Source: Streptomyces griseoaurantiacus (GTDB lineage: Bacteria; Actinomycetota; Actinomycetes; Streptomycetales; Streptomycetaceae). Taken from it: a stretch of 64,000 nucleotides of DNA. Positions 8,248 to 16,270 of this stretch are shown here, piece after piece; the first letter of the stretch is position 1; the number at the start of each line of letters is the position of its first letter. Made by a program: the position numbers and the translations under genes. The notes under the pieces are model-generated. The model searched no databases. It worked only from the letters and a program-made list of their open reading frames with translations, and was not told where the DNA came from. Location: NCBI GenBank assembly GCA_014656015.1, contig BNBP01000002.1, positions 62,001 to 126,000 on the forward strand, read 5' to 3'.

Positions 8248-9873
8248 ATGAGTACCGAGCAACCTCCCCGGACGACGGCCGCGTCGGCGGGCGTCGAGGA
8301 CGTCCCGGACGCGCGCCGCCTGCGCACGATCCTGATCGCCGTGTCCCTCGCGCTGATGGCCGTCATCGCCTCGGTGTCCGGGCTGAACGTCGCCCAGACC
8401 CACATGGCCGTGGACTTCGACGCCTCGGGGACCACCGTCCTGTGGATCGTCAACGTCTACACCCTGGTCCTGGCCGCCCTGCTGCTGCCCTTCGGCGCGC
8501 TCGGGGACCGGCTCGGCCGCAAGCCCGTGCTCGTCACCGGACTGCTCCTCTTCGGCGCCGCCGCCCTCGCCGCCGCCCTCGCCCCCTCGGCGGAGGTGAT
8601 GATCGCCGCCCGGGTGACGGCCGGCGCGAGCGCCGCGATGATCATGCCGATCACGCTGGCGGTCATCACCTCCACGTTCCCCGAGGAGCGGCGGGGCCGG
8701 GCGATCGGCGTGTGGACCGGTGTCGCCGGGGGCGGCGGCATCCTGGGCATGTTCCTGTCCGCGCTCCTGGTCGACGTCGCCGACTGGCGCTGGCTCTTCG
8801 CCCTGCCCGTGGGCCTGGCCGCCCTCGCGCTGGCGATGACGGTGCGGTCGGTGCCCAACTCCCGCGCCCGGTCCCCTCATTCCTTCGACACCGTCGGTGC
8901 CGTGCTGTCCGGGCTCGCCGTGACCGGGCTGATCCTCGCCCTGCAGGAGGGTCCCGAGCGCGGCTGGAGCGACCCGGTGCCCCTGGCCGGCCTCGGCGCC
9001 GGCGTCCTGGCCGCCGTCGCCTTCGTGGTCTGGGAGCTGCGCCGCCGGGACGCCTCGCTGCTGGACGTCCGTCTGTTCCGCCACCGCGGTCTGGCGGGCG
9101 GCTCGCTGACGCTGGTCCTCGTCTTCGGCGTCCAGGCGGGTGTCGCCGTGGTCCTCTTCCCGTTCTTCCAGGCCGTGCTCGGCTGGTCGGGGCTGCTGTC
9201 CACCGTGGCGATGATGCCCATGGCGCTCGTCATGATGGCGACCTCCGGGCTGGCCCCCCGGCTGGCCGCGCGGGTCGGCGTCCGCTCCACCCTGGCCGGG
9301 GGCGTGGCCCTGACCGCGGTGGGCCTCGCCTCGATGGGTCTGTTCGTCTCCGTCGAGGGCGGTTACCCCTCCGTGCTGGCCGGGCTGCTCGCCCTGGGGG
9401 CCGGCATGGGCCTGTCGATGACTCCCTCCACCGAGGCGATCACCGCCGCCCTGCCCGCCGGGCAGCAGGGCGTGGCCTCCGCCCTCAACGACGTCACCCG
9501 CGAGTTCGGCACCGCGCTGGGTGTGGCGATGCTCGGCGCGCTGGTGGCCACCGGCTACCAGCGCGCCCTCGACGACAGGCTCGACGGTGTCCCCCGGGGT
9601 ACCGCGGACACCGCGCGGGAGGGCATCGCCCATGCCGTGGAGGCGGCGCCCGGCGCCGGCACGCACGCTCGGCAACTGCTCGACGCCGCGCGGCTGTCCT
9701 TCGTGGAGGGATGGCAGGAGGCCATGTGGGTGGGCGCCGCCGTGATGGCCGCGCTGTTCCTCGTGATCGCCCTGCGCGGGCCGGAGAACGCCCCCCGCCG
9801 CCCCGGGGGCCCCGGGGCGGACGACGGGACCGTCCCCGCGACCGGGTCCGTCGAGGAGACGGCCGCCCGCTGA
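8248..9873 (+). CDS. MFS transporter, DHA2 (EmrB/QacA, 14-TM) drug-export type
   Basis: 541 residues of strongly hydrophobic sequence matching the 14-helix drug:H+ antiporter family. Typical segments are LNVAQTHMAVDF, the loop GALGDRLGRKPVL (motif A) and IMPITLAVITSTFPEERRGRAIG with motif C downstream. It probably exports a toxic or secondary metabolite. The ATG at 8248 was chosen because upstream in-frame codons fall within the palindromic promoter region. The gene is convergent with Pnkp, only 22 bp separating the stops. Confidence 0.9.
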   Translation: MSTEQPPRTTAASAGVEDVPDARRLRTILIAVSLALMAVIASVSGLNVAQTHMAVDFDASGTTVLWIVNVYTLVLAALLLPFGALGDRLGRKPVLVTGLLLFGAAALAAALAPSAEVMIAARVTAGASAAMIMPITLAVITSTFPEERRGRAIGVWTGVAGGGGILGMFLSALLVDVADWRWLFALPVGLAALALAMTVRSVPNSRARSPHSFDTVGAVLSGLAVTGLILALQEGPERGWSDPVPLAGLGAGVLAAVAFVVWELRRRDASLLDVRLFRHRGLAGGSLTLVLVFGVQAGVAVVLFPFFQAVLGWSGLLSTVAMMPMALVMMATSGLAPRLAARVGVRSTLAGGVALTAVGLASMGLFVSVEGGYPSVLAGLLALGAGMGLSMTPSTEAITAALPAGQQGVASALNDVTREFGTALGVAMLGALVATGYQRALDDRLDGVPRGTADTAREGIAHAVEAAPGAGTHARQLLDAARLSFVEGWQEAMWVGAAVMAALFLVIALRGPENAPRRPGGPGADDGTVPATGSVEETAAR

Positions 9874-9895
9874 GCGCGGGGGCCGTCCCCTCGCC

Positions 9896-12451
9896 CTACA
9901 GGCGCGGGTCCACCGGTTCCGATTCCAGGGCCAGGACCCCGAAGACCGCCTCGTGGACCCGCCACAGGGGTTCGCCCTCGGCGAGGCGGTCCAGGGCCTC
10001 CAGGCCCAGGGCGTACTCGCGCAGTGCCAGGGACCGCTTGTGGTTGAGGAAGCGGTTGCGCAGGCGGGCGAGGTTGTCGGGGCGGGTGTACTCCGGACCG
10101 TAGACGATCCGCAGGTACTCCCGGCCCCGGCACTTGATGCCGGGCTGCACGAGCCGTCCCTGACCGTCGCGCACCACCGCGCCGACCGGCTTGACGACCA
10201 TGCCCTCGCCGCCCCGCGCGGTCATCTCCAGCCACCAGTCGACCCCGGCGCGCACCGAGTCCTCGTCGCCGGTGTCGACGTAGAGGCGGCGCGTGGTGGT
10301 GAGCAGGCCGCCGCTGTCGTACTCGACCAGCCGGTCGAGCAGGGCGAGCTGCTCGTCGTGCGGGAGGGCGGCCAGACTGCGGTCCCGGGCGGCGAGGATC
10401 TGGAAGGGGGCGAGACGGACCCCGTCGAGGCCCTCGGTGGGCCAGCAGTAGCGGCGGTAGGCCTCGGTGAACGCCTGCGCGTCCACCGCCCGCGCCCGCT
10501 GCCGCTCCAGCAGCGCGCCCACGTCGACGCCCCGGCCCGCCGCGCTCTCCAGCGCGGCCAGCGCTCCCGGGAACACGGCCCCGGCGGCGGCGCCGACCGC
10601 CGCGTACTGACCGCGCAGCAGCCCGGACGCCTTCAGCGACCACGGCATCAGCTCGGCGTCCAGCAGCAGCCAGTCGGTGGACAGCTCCTCCCAGAGCCCG
10701 GCGGCGCCCACGGCCGCGCGCAGCCGGTCGAGGACCGACTCGGTGAGGGCGGCGTCGGAGAAGAACGGCCGCCCGGTGCGGGTGTAGAGCGCGCCCGTCG
10801 GCCCCTCGGGGCCACCCGGGACACCGAACCGTTCGGCGGCCGCCGCGGCGTCGCGGCAGACCAGGGCGACGGCACGCGAGCCCATGTGCTTCTCCTCGCA
10901 CACGACCCGCCCGACGCCGGCCTCGCGGTACTGCGCGAACGCCTCCTCGGGGTGCTCCAGGTAGCCGTCACGGCGCGAGGTGGCGGTGGGTGCCATCGTC
11001 GGCGGCAGATACGGCATCAGGCGGGGGTCGACGGCGAAGCGGCTCATGACCTCCAGTGCGGCCGCCGCGTTCTCCTCGCGCACCGCCACCCGGCCGGTGT
11101 ACCGGGTCTCCACGACCCGGCGGCCGTGCACGTCGGCCAGGTCCAGCGGGCGGCCCTCGTGCCCGCCGGGGGCCTCGGAGGCCAGCGGCTTCACCGGCTC
11201 GTACCAGACGCGCTCGGCGGGCACGTCGACCAGCTCGCGCTCCGGCCAGCGCAGCGCGGTGAGCCGGCCGCCGAAGACGGCACCGGTGTCCAGGCAGATG
11301 GTGTTGTTGAGCCAGGTGGCGCGGGGCACCGGGGTGTGGCCGTAGACGACGGCCGCGCTGCCCCGGTAGTCCTCGGCCCACGGGTAGCGCACGGGCAGCC
11401 CGAACTCGTCGGTCTCCCCCGTGGTGTCGCCGTACAGGGCGTGCGAGCGGACCCTGCCGGAGGTGCGGCCGTGGTACTTCTCGGGCAGCCCGGCGTGGCA
11501 GACGACCAGCCGACCGCCGTCGAGGACGTAGTGGCTGACCAGACCGTCCACGAACTCCCGCACCTCGCGCACGAACTCCTCGCTCTCGTCCGCCATCTGG
11601 GCGATCGTCTCGGCGAGTCCGTGGGTGTGCTGGACCTGGCGGCCGCGCAGGTGGCGGCCGAACTTGTTCTCGTGGTTGCCGGGCACGCACAGCGCGTTGC
11701 CGGACTTGACCATCGACATCACGCGGCGCAGGACGCCCGGGGAGTCGGGGCCGCGGTCGACGAGGTCGCCCACGAAGACGGCGGTGCGGCCCTCGGGGTG
11801 CACTCCGTCCGCGTAGCCCAGCTTTCCGAGCAGCGACTCCAGTTCGGCGGAGCAGCCGTGGACGTCGCCGATGATGTCGAAGGGTCCGGTGAGTCCGGTC
11901 AGGTCGTTGTAACGCCTCTCGGTGACGACGGTGGCGTTCTCGATCTCCTCGACGCCCCGCAGGACGTGCACCTTGCGGAAGCCCTCGCGCTCCAACTGCC
12001 GCAGCGAACGCCGAAGTTCGCGGATGTGCCGCGCGATGACCCGGCGGGGCATGTCGGCGCGGTCGGTGCGGGCCGCGTTGCGGGCGGCGCACACCTCCTC
12101 GGGCACGTCGAGGACGACGGCGATGGGTAGCACGTCGTGCGCGCGGGCCAGGTCGATCAGGGCCCGGCGGGCGTCCGACTGCACGCTGGTGGCGTCCACG
12201 ACGGTACGGCGTCCCGCCGCGAGCCGCTTGCCGGCGATGTAGTGGAGCACGTCGAAGGCGTCGCGGGTGGCGCTCTGGTCGTTCTCGTCGTCGGAGACCA
12301 GTCCGCGGCAGAAGTCGGAGGAGATCACCTCCGTGGCCCTGAAGTGCCGCCGCGCGAAGGTGGACTTGCCGGAGCCGGAGGCGCCGACGAGGACGACGAG
12401 GGACAGGTCGGTGACGGGGAGGGTGCGCACCCTTCGCTCGGTACCGGTCAT
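9896..12451 (-). CDS. pnkp: polynucleotide kinase-phosphatase-ligase (Pnkp), bacterial RNA repair
   Basis: 851 residues, close to the known Clostridium thermocellum enzyme. Three domains are visible: an N-terminal kinase with P-loop GASGSGKST (23-31), a central metallophosphoesterase with GDVHG (195-199), GDLVDRG (228-234) and GNHE (258-261), and a C-terminal adenylyltransferase/ligase with motif I KHMGSR (K521) and the later EGMVVKP motif. Such enzymes heal 2',3'-cyclic phosphate and 5'-OH RNA ends and, with Hen1, reseal cleaved RNA. The ATG overlaps the Hen1 stop (ATGA), so the two proteins are translationally coupled. Confidence 0.94.
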   Translation of the reverse strand: MTGTERRVRTLPVTDLSLVVLVGASGSGKSTFARRHFRATEVISSDFCRGLVSDDENDQSATRDAFDVLHYIAGKRLAAGRRTVVDATSVQSDARRALIDLARAHDVLPIAVVLDVPEEVCAARNAARTDRADMPRRVIARHIRELRRSLRQLEREGFRKVHVLRGVEEIENATVVTERRYNDLTGLTGPFDIIGDVHGCSAELESLLGKLGYADGVHPEGRTAVFVGDLVDRGPDSPGVLRRVMSMVKSGNALCVPGNHENKFGRHLRGRQVQHTHGLAETIAQMADESEEFVREVREFVDGLVSHYVLDGGRLVVCHAGLPEKYHGRTSGRVRSHALYGDTTGETDEFGLPVRYPWAEDYRGSAAVVYGHTPVPRATWLNNTICLDTGAVFGGRLTALRWPERELVDVPAERVWYEPVKPLASEAPGGHEGRPLDLADVHGRRVVETRYTGRVAVREENAAAALEVMSRFAVDPRLMPYLPPTMAPTATSRRDGYLEHPEEAFAQYREAGVGRVVCEEKHMGSRAVALVCRDAAAAAERFGVPGGPEGPTGALYTRTGRPFFSDAALTESVLDRLRAAVGAAGLWEELSTDWLLLDAELMPWSLKASGLLRGQYAAVGAAAGAVFPGALAALESAAGRGVDVGALLERQRARAVDAQAFTEAYRRYCWPTEGLDGVRLAPFQILAARDRSLAALPHDEQLALLDRLVEYDSGGLLTTTRRLYVDTGDEDSVRAGVDWWLEMTARGGEGMVVKPVGAVVRDGQGRLVQPGIKCRGREYLRIVYGPEYTRPDNLARLRNRFLNHKRSLALREYALGLEALDRLAEGEPLWRVHEAVFGVLALESEPVDPRL

Positions 12452-13977
12452 GCCGCCTTCACCTCTTCCTTCTCGTTCCTGTCGTGCCGGTTGTCCCTGT
12501 CGTGCCGGTCGTTCCTGTCGGCGGGACCCTCCGTGGCGGCGAGCCGTGTGAAGACGGCCATCTGGGTGGGCGCTCCGACCTCGGGGTCCTCCGGGCCCAC
12601 GGCCTCGAACTCCACCGCGTAGCCGTGCCGTTCGGCGACCGGGGCCGCCCACGCGCGGAACTCCTCGCGGGTCCACTCGAAGCGGTGGTCGCCGTGGCGC
12701 GCGTGCCCGGCCGGGAGGCTCTCCCAGCGCACGTTGTACTCGACGTTCGGCGTCGTCACCAGGACCGTGCGGGGACGGGCGGCACCGAACACCGCGTACT
12801 CCAGGGCGGGCAGCCGGGGCAGGTCCAGGTGCTCGATCACCTCGCTCAGCACGGCGGCGTCGTACCCCGTGAGCCGTTTGTCGGTGTAGGTGAGCGAGCC
12901 CTGGAACAGCCGGACGCGCGCGGCCTGCCGCTCCCCCATGGTGTTCAGCTTCAGCCTGCGGGAGGCGATGGTGAGCGCCCGTACCGAGACGTCGACGCCG
13001 ACGATCTCTGTGAAGGCCGGGTCCCGCAGCAGCGTCTGCACCAACTGGCCCTCTCCGCAGCCCAGGTCGAGCACGCGGGCGGCGCCGTGCCGGCGCAGCG
13101 CGCCGAGGAGCGCCTCACGGCGGTGGACGGCGAGCGGGGTGGGGCGCTCCTCCTTCTCTGTCTCGGCCGCGACCGCGTTGTCGATCTCCTCGACCTCGCT
13201 GTCGTCGGTCTCGGCGAGCCGGACCAGTTCCAGCCGCTCCATGGCCTGCCGGGCCAGCGACCAGCGCCGGGTGAGGTAGCGGCCGACGATCAGCTTCTGC
13301 TCCGGGTGCTCGGGCAGCCATCCCTCGCCGGCCCGCAGCAGCTTGTCGACCTCGTCGGAGGAGACCCAGTAGTGCTTGGCGTCGTCGAGGACCGGGAGCA
13401 GCACGTAGAGCTGGCGCAGCGCCTGCGCGAGGGTGAGCGTCCCGCCCTCCAGGACCAGGCGTACGTAGCGGGATTCGCCCCACTGCGGGAACTGCGCGTC
13501 CAGTGCGACCGGGTCCGCGGTGACGGTCCAGCCGAGCGGCTCGAACAGCCGCCGGACCAGCGCGGGGCCGCCGCGGGCGGGCAGCGCGGGTATCTCGACG
13601 CGCAGCGGCAGCGGCTCGGCCGCGCGCTCGGGCCTGGCCCTGCAGACACCGCGCAGGGCGCTGGAGAAGACGTTGCTCAGGGCGACGGCGAGGAGCGAGG
13701 AGGCCGCGTACGGGCGGTCGTTGACGTACTGGGCGAGGGCGGCGTCGGGTGCGCCGCCGCGGCCCTTGCCCTTGCCGCGCCGGACCAGCGCGACCGGATC
13801 GACCTCGAGGAGCAGCGCCACCGTGCAGCGCAGATCGTCCGCCTCGGGGTAGAGCACGTGGGCGGTGCCGTAGGAGGTGGAGAACGTCTGCGCGGCCTCG
13901 GGGTGCTTGTGCAGCAGGTAGCCGAGATCGGTCGCGGGGCGTTCGGGCGTGCCGGTGGTGCTGATCGTCAGGAACAC
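12448..13977 (-). CDS. hen1: Hen1, 3'-terminal RNA ribose 2'-O-methyltransferase
   Basis: 509 residues. The N-terminal half (ATDLGYLLHKHP, YPEADDLRCTVALLLEVDP) is the bacterial Hen1 domain that activates Pnkp ligase. The C-terminal half is a SAM methyltransferase with VLDLGCGEGQ and the Hen1 metal-site signature SEVIEHLDL, later VTTPNVEYN. Known Hen1 methylates the 2'-OH at a break so that repaired RNA resists re-cleavage. The start is GTG with GAGGT upstream. It is first in a two-gene operon with pnkp; a TAGGTT sequence on the minus strand about 140 bp upstream could be a -10 (weak). Confidence 0.94.
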   Translation of the reverse strand: MFLTISTTGTPERPATDLGYLLHKHPEAAQTFSTSYGTAHVLYPEADDLRCTVALLLEVDPVALVRRGKGKGRGGAPDAALAQYVNDRPYAASSLLAVALSNVFSSALRGVCRARPERAAEPLPLRVEIPALPARGGPALVRRLFEPLGWTVTADPVALDAQFPQWGESRYVRLVLEGGTLTLAQALRQLYVLLPVLDDAKHYWVSSDEVDKLLRAGEGWLPEHPEQKLIVGRYLTRRWSLARQAMERLELVRLAETDDSEVEEIDNAVAAETEKEERPTPLAVHRREALLGALRRHGAARVLDLGCGEGQLVQTLLRDPAFTEIVGVDVSVRALTIASRRLKLNTMGERQAARVRLFQGSLTYTDKRLTGYDAAVLSEVIEHLDLPRLPALEYAVFGAARPRTVLVTTPNVEYNVRWESLPAGHARHGDHRFEWTREEFRAWAAPVAERHGYAVEFEAVGPEDPEVGAPTQMAVFTRLAATEGPADRNDRHDRDNRHDRNEKEEVKAA

Positions 13978-14097
13978 GGGAATCGGACCTCGAGACGGGG
14001 CCTGGAGTACGGGGCCTCAGACGGACGTGCGGCGACGGCACGGTGGTGCGCGTCGCCGGGCCACGCCGGTCACGGATTCGTACAGGTGTTCCGGACC

Positions 14098-14134
14098 CGG
14101 CGTGCCGCTTCAACCTACAGCGAAGGGCACGCCG
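14098..14134. other. hairpin in the hen1 leader
   Basis: CGGCGTGCC and CGGCGTGCC-complementary GGCACGCCG, extended inward by CTTC/GAAG past one bulged G, form a 13-bp interrupted stem around a 10-nt loop. It lies between the LLM gene and hen1. It may be a second terminator for the LLM gene or a leader structure of hen1; the sequence does not decide. Confidence 0.45.
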
Positions 14135-14160
14135 GTCATCAGGTATTTTTCCGCCCCGCG

Positions 14161-14194
14161 GCCGAGCCCCTGGCATTCCGTTTCGGGGCTCGGC
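14161..14194 (-). terminator. terminator after the LLM oxidoreductase gene
   Basis: A 10-bp perfect stem (GCCGAGCCCC, 14161-14170, with 14185-14194) and a 14-nt loop begin 13 bases beyond the minus-strand stop at 14208. There is no U-tract. Confidence 0.6.
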
Positions 14195-14207
14195 GCGGAG
14201 TCGCGGC

Positions 14208-15128
14208 TCAGAGCTGGGACTGGACCTGGGAGGAGATCAGTTCCAGGTGGTCCAGGTCGGAGAGGTCGAGGACCTGGAGGTAGAACCGGGTGGAGCCGAT
14301 CTCCGCGAAACGGCCGATCTTGTCCACGACCTCGGCCGGGGAGCCGGCCAGGCCGTTCTCCTTCAGTTCCTCGACCTCGCGGCCGATCGCGGCGGCACGG
14401 CGGGCGACCTCGGCGTCGTCCTTGCCGACGCAGACGACCAGCGCGTTGGAGTACGTCAGCTCGTCGGCGTCACGGCCGGCCGCCTGCGCGGCCTCCCTCA
14501 CCCGGCCGAACTGTCGTTCGCTGTCGGCGAGGGAGGCGAAGGGGATGTTGAACTCGTCCGCGTACCGCGCGGCCAACCGCGGGGTGCGGCTGGCGCCCAT
14601 GCCGCCGATGAGCACCGGGATCTTCGCCTGGGTGGGCTTGGGCAGCGCGGGCGAGTCGGTGAGGTCGTAGTGCGTGCCGTGGTGGCTGAACGTCTCGCCG
14701 GGCTTCGTGCCCCACAGGCCGGTGACGATCGCGAGCTGCTCCTCCAGGCGGCCGAACTTCTCCTTCGGGAAGGGGATGCCGTACGCCTTGTGCTCGTCCT
14801 CGTACCAGCCGGCGCCGAGGCCGAACTCGACGCGGCCACCGGACATCTGGTCGACCTGGGCGACCTGGATGGCGAGGACGCCGGGCAGCCGGAAGGTGCC
14901 GGCGGTCATCAGCGTGCCGAGGCGGATGCGGCTGGTCTCGCGGGCGAGGCCGGCGAGGGTGATCCAGGCGTCGGTGGGGCCGGGGAGGCCGTCGGAGTCG
15001 CCCATCGCGAGGTAGTGGTCGGAGCGGAAGAAGGCATCGAAGCCGAGGTCCTCCGTCGCCTTGGCGACGGCGAGGAGTGTGTCGTAGCTGGCGCCCTGCT
15101 GGGGTTCGGTGAAGATGCGGAGGTCCAT
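14208..15128 (-). CDS. LLM class F420-dependent oxidoreductase
   Basis: 306 residues of the luciferase-like monooxygenase fold: MDLRIFTEPQQG at the start, FDAFFRSDHYLAMG, VEFGLGAGWYEDEHKAYGIPFP and PVLIGGMGASRTPRLAARYADEFN are typical of the F420-using subgroup common in actinobacteria. The substrate cannot be predicted. ATG 15128 is preferred because of the AGGATGG seven bases upstream; an in-frame ATG at 15137 would add three residues. Confidence 0.88.
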   Translation of the reverse strand: MDLRIFTEPQQGASYDTLLAVAKATEDLGFDAFFRSDHYLAMGDSDGLPGPTDAWITLAGLARETSRIRLGTLMTAGTFRLPGVLAIQVAQVDQMSGGRVEFGLGAGWYEDEHKAYGIPFPKEKFGRLEEQLAIVTGLWGTKPGETFSHHGTHYDLTDSPALPKPTQAKIPVLIGGMGASRTPRLAARYADEFNIPFASLADSERQFGRVREAAQAAGRDADELTYSNALVVCVGKDDAEVARRAAAIGREVEELKENGLAGSPAEVVDKIGRFAEIGSTRFYLQVLDLSDLDHLELISSQVQSQL

Positions 15129-15184
15129 GGCGTCCATCCTGCCCCGAAGGCGGGGGCGGGGCGCGACGGGGGTGGCGGCGGCCG

Positions 15185-15661
15185 TCAGCCCAGGGCCGCG
15201 TCCCAGGGGGTGGGTTCCTCCTCCGTCAGCGCGAGGCGGCGCAGCATCTCCTGGACGCGGTCCCGGGACTCGTCCGCCGCGTCGATCGCCTCCATGCACT
15301 GCCAGTACGCCCCCTCGTCCCCCGCCGTGCTCGCGAGGGCGACCAGCGACATGGCCACCTCCACCAGGAGCGAGGCCAGTTCCAGCAGGGCCTTGCGGGC
15401 GTCCCCCAGGTCGGTGAGGTGCGCGGCGCGCAGGTCGGCGACGAGGGGTGGCGGGGCGTCCAGGACCCCGCAGCCCCGGCCCGCCAGTTCCGTCAGTCCC
15501 AGCGCCTCGCCCCGGAGCTGCGGCGGGCCGGACACCGCGAGGCGGCTGCCGACCGCCTGCGCCAGGGCGTAGGCCTGCCACGCCTCCGCCGTCGTCTGTA
15601 GCGCGTCCTCGCTCCCGGTCAGGGCACGCCTGCTCTCCACGATGAGCCGCACCGCGTCCAT
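15185..15661 (-). CDS. conserved Streptomyces protein (DUF6099-like)
   Basis: 158 residues, Ala/Leu-rich and probably largely helical, beginning MDAVRLIVESRRAL. It resembles a Streptomyces family I recall as DUF6099; no function is established and no catalytic motif is visible. The ATG at 15661 has a purine-rich GGGAGCGGGGG upstream. Its upstream region contains two DnaA boxes inside a long inverted repeat. The C-terminus (EEEPTPWDAALG) is acidic. Confidence 0.72.
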   Translation of the reverse strand: MDAVRLIVESRRALTGSEDALQTTAEAWQAYALAQAVGSRLAVSGPPQLRGEALGLTELAGRGCGVLDAPPPLVADLRAAHLTDLGDARKALLELASLLVEVAMSLVALASTAGDEGAYWQCMEAIDAADESRDRVQEMLRRLALTEEEPTPWDAALG

Positions 15662-15742
15662 GCGCTGCCCCCGCTCCCTCCGGCGCGCTCTTCGCACGCC
15701 CACCCGAACTCCCTTGTTCACTACCCAGAGTGAAGGTCTCCC

Positions 15743-15808
15743 AGTCGAAAAGCCAGAGGTCGTCCGAAATCTGTGGACAGGAAACCGCCTGTGGACAACT
15801 TTTCGACT
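15743..15808. promoter_or_regulatory. two DnaA boxes enclosed by a 10-bp inverted repeat
   Basis: Perfect arms AGTCGAAAAG (15743-15752) and CTTTTCGACT (15799-15808) flank two minus-strand DnaA-box matches, CTGTCCACA (15780-15772) and TTGTCCACA (15798-15790). TTGTCCACA is the preferred Streptomyces DnaA box. The boxes are 18 bp apart in the same orientation, between the MazG-like stop and the DUF6099-like start. DnaA-linked regulation or titration is an inference. Confidence 0.6.
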
Positions 15809-15856
15809 ACGCGGAGTGACTGTCGGGGTGGCTGTCGGGATGGTGGGGGCGCGGGT

Positions 15857-16270
15857 TCAGGCCTCCGGCGCGGGCGCCGGTCCGTGCGCGGGCGCGGGGG
15901 CCGGGAAGCGGCTCTCGTTGCGGTCGATCTTCTCGTCCAGCGCCGTCAGCAGGTCCACGTCGAGGCGCTCGCACAGCTGGAGCAGGTACGCGAGCACGTC
16001 AGCGACCTCGTCCCGCACCCGGTGCGCCGTCTCCGGGTCCGCCATCACCCGCTCCGACTGCTCCGGTGTCAGCCACTGGAAGATCTCCAGCAGCTCCGAG
16101 GCCTCCACGCTCAGCGCGGCCGCCAGGTTCTTCGGGGTGTGGTGCGGCCACCAGGCGCGCGCGGCCGCGAAGTCGACCAGCCGCCGTTGCAAATGGGCCA
16201 GATTCAACGGGTGTTCGTCGTGGGGTTGCGTGTTCCGCGGGTGCCGTGCGTCCTGGGCGTCTTCGTTCAC
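15857..16270 (-). CDS. MazG-like nucleotide pyrophosphohydrolase
   Basis: 137 residues. The four-helix MazG-like core shows VEASELLEIFQWL (the ExxxE metal site) and RDEVADVLAYLLQL (the ExxxD-type site), so NTP pyrophosphatase or house-cleaning activity is expected. It begins with GTG overlapping the stop of the upstream ATPase (GTGA). The N-terminus is hydrophilic and the C-terminus is an Ala/Pro-rich tail. The tight coupling suggests a functional pair with the ATPase. Confidence 0.87.
   Translation of the reverse strand: MNEDAQDARHPRNTQPHDEHPLNLAHLQRRLVDFAAARAWWPHHTPKNLAAALSVEASELLEIFQWLTPEQSERVMADPETAHRVRDEVADVLAYLLQLCERLDVDLLTALDEKIDRNESRFPAPAPAHGPAPAPEA

Noticed and set aside
6585..8453. 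622-codon minus-strand open frame opposite the permease
   Set aside because: It crosses the terminator and promoter region and has only low-complexity Arg/Gly/Asp content.
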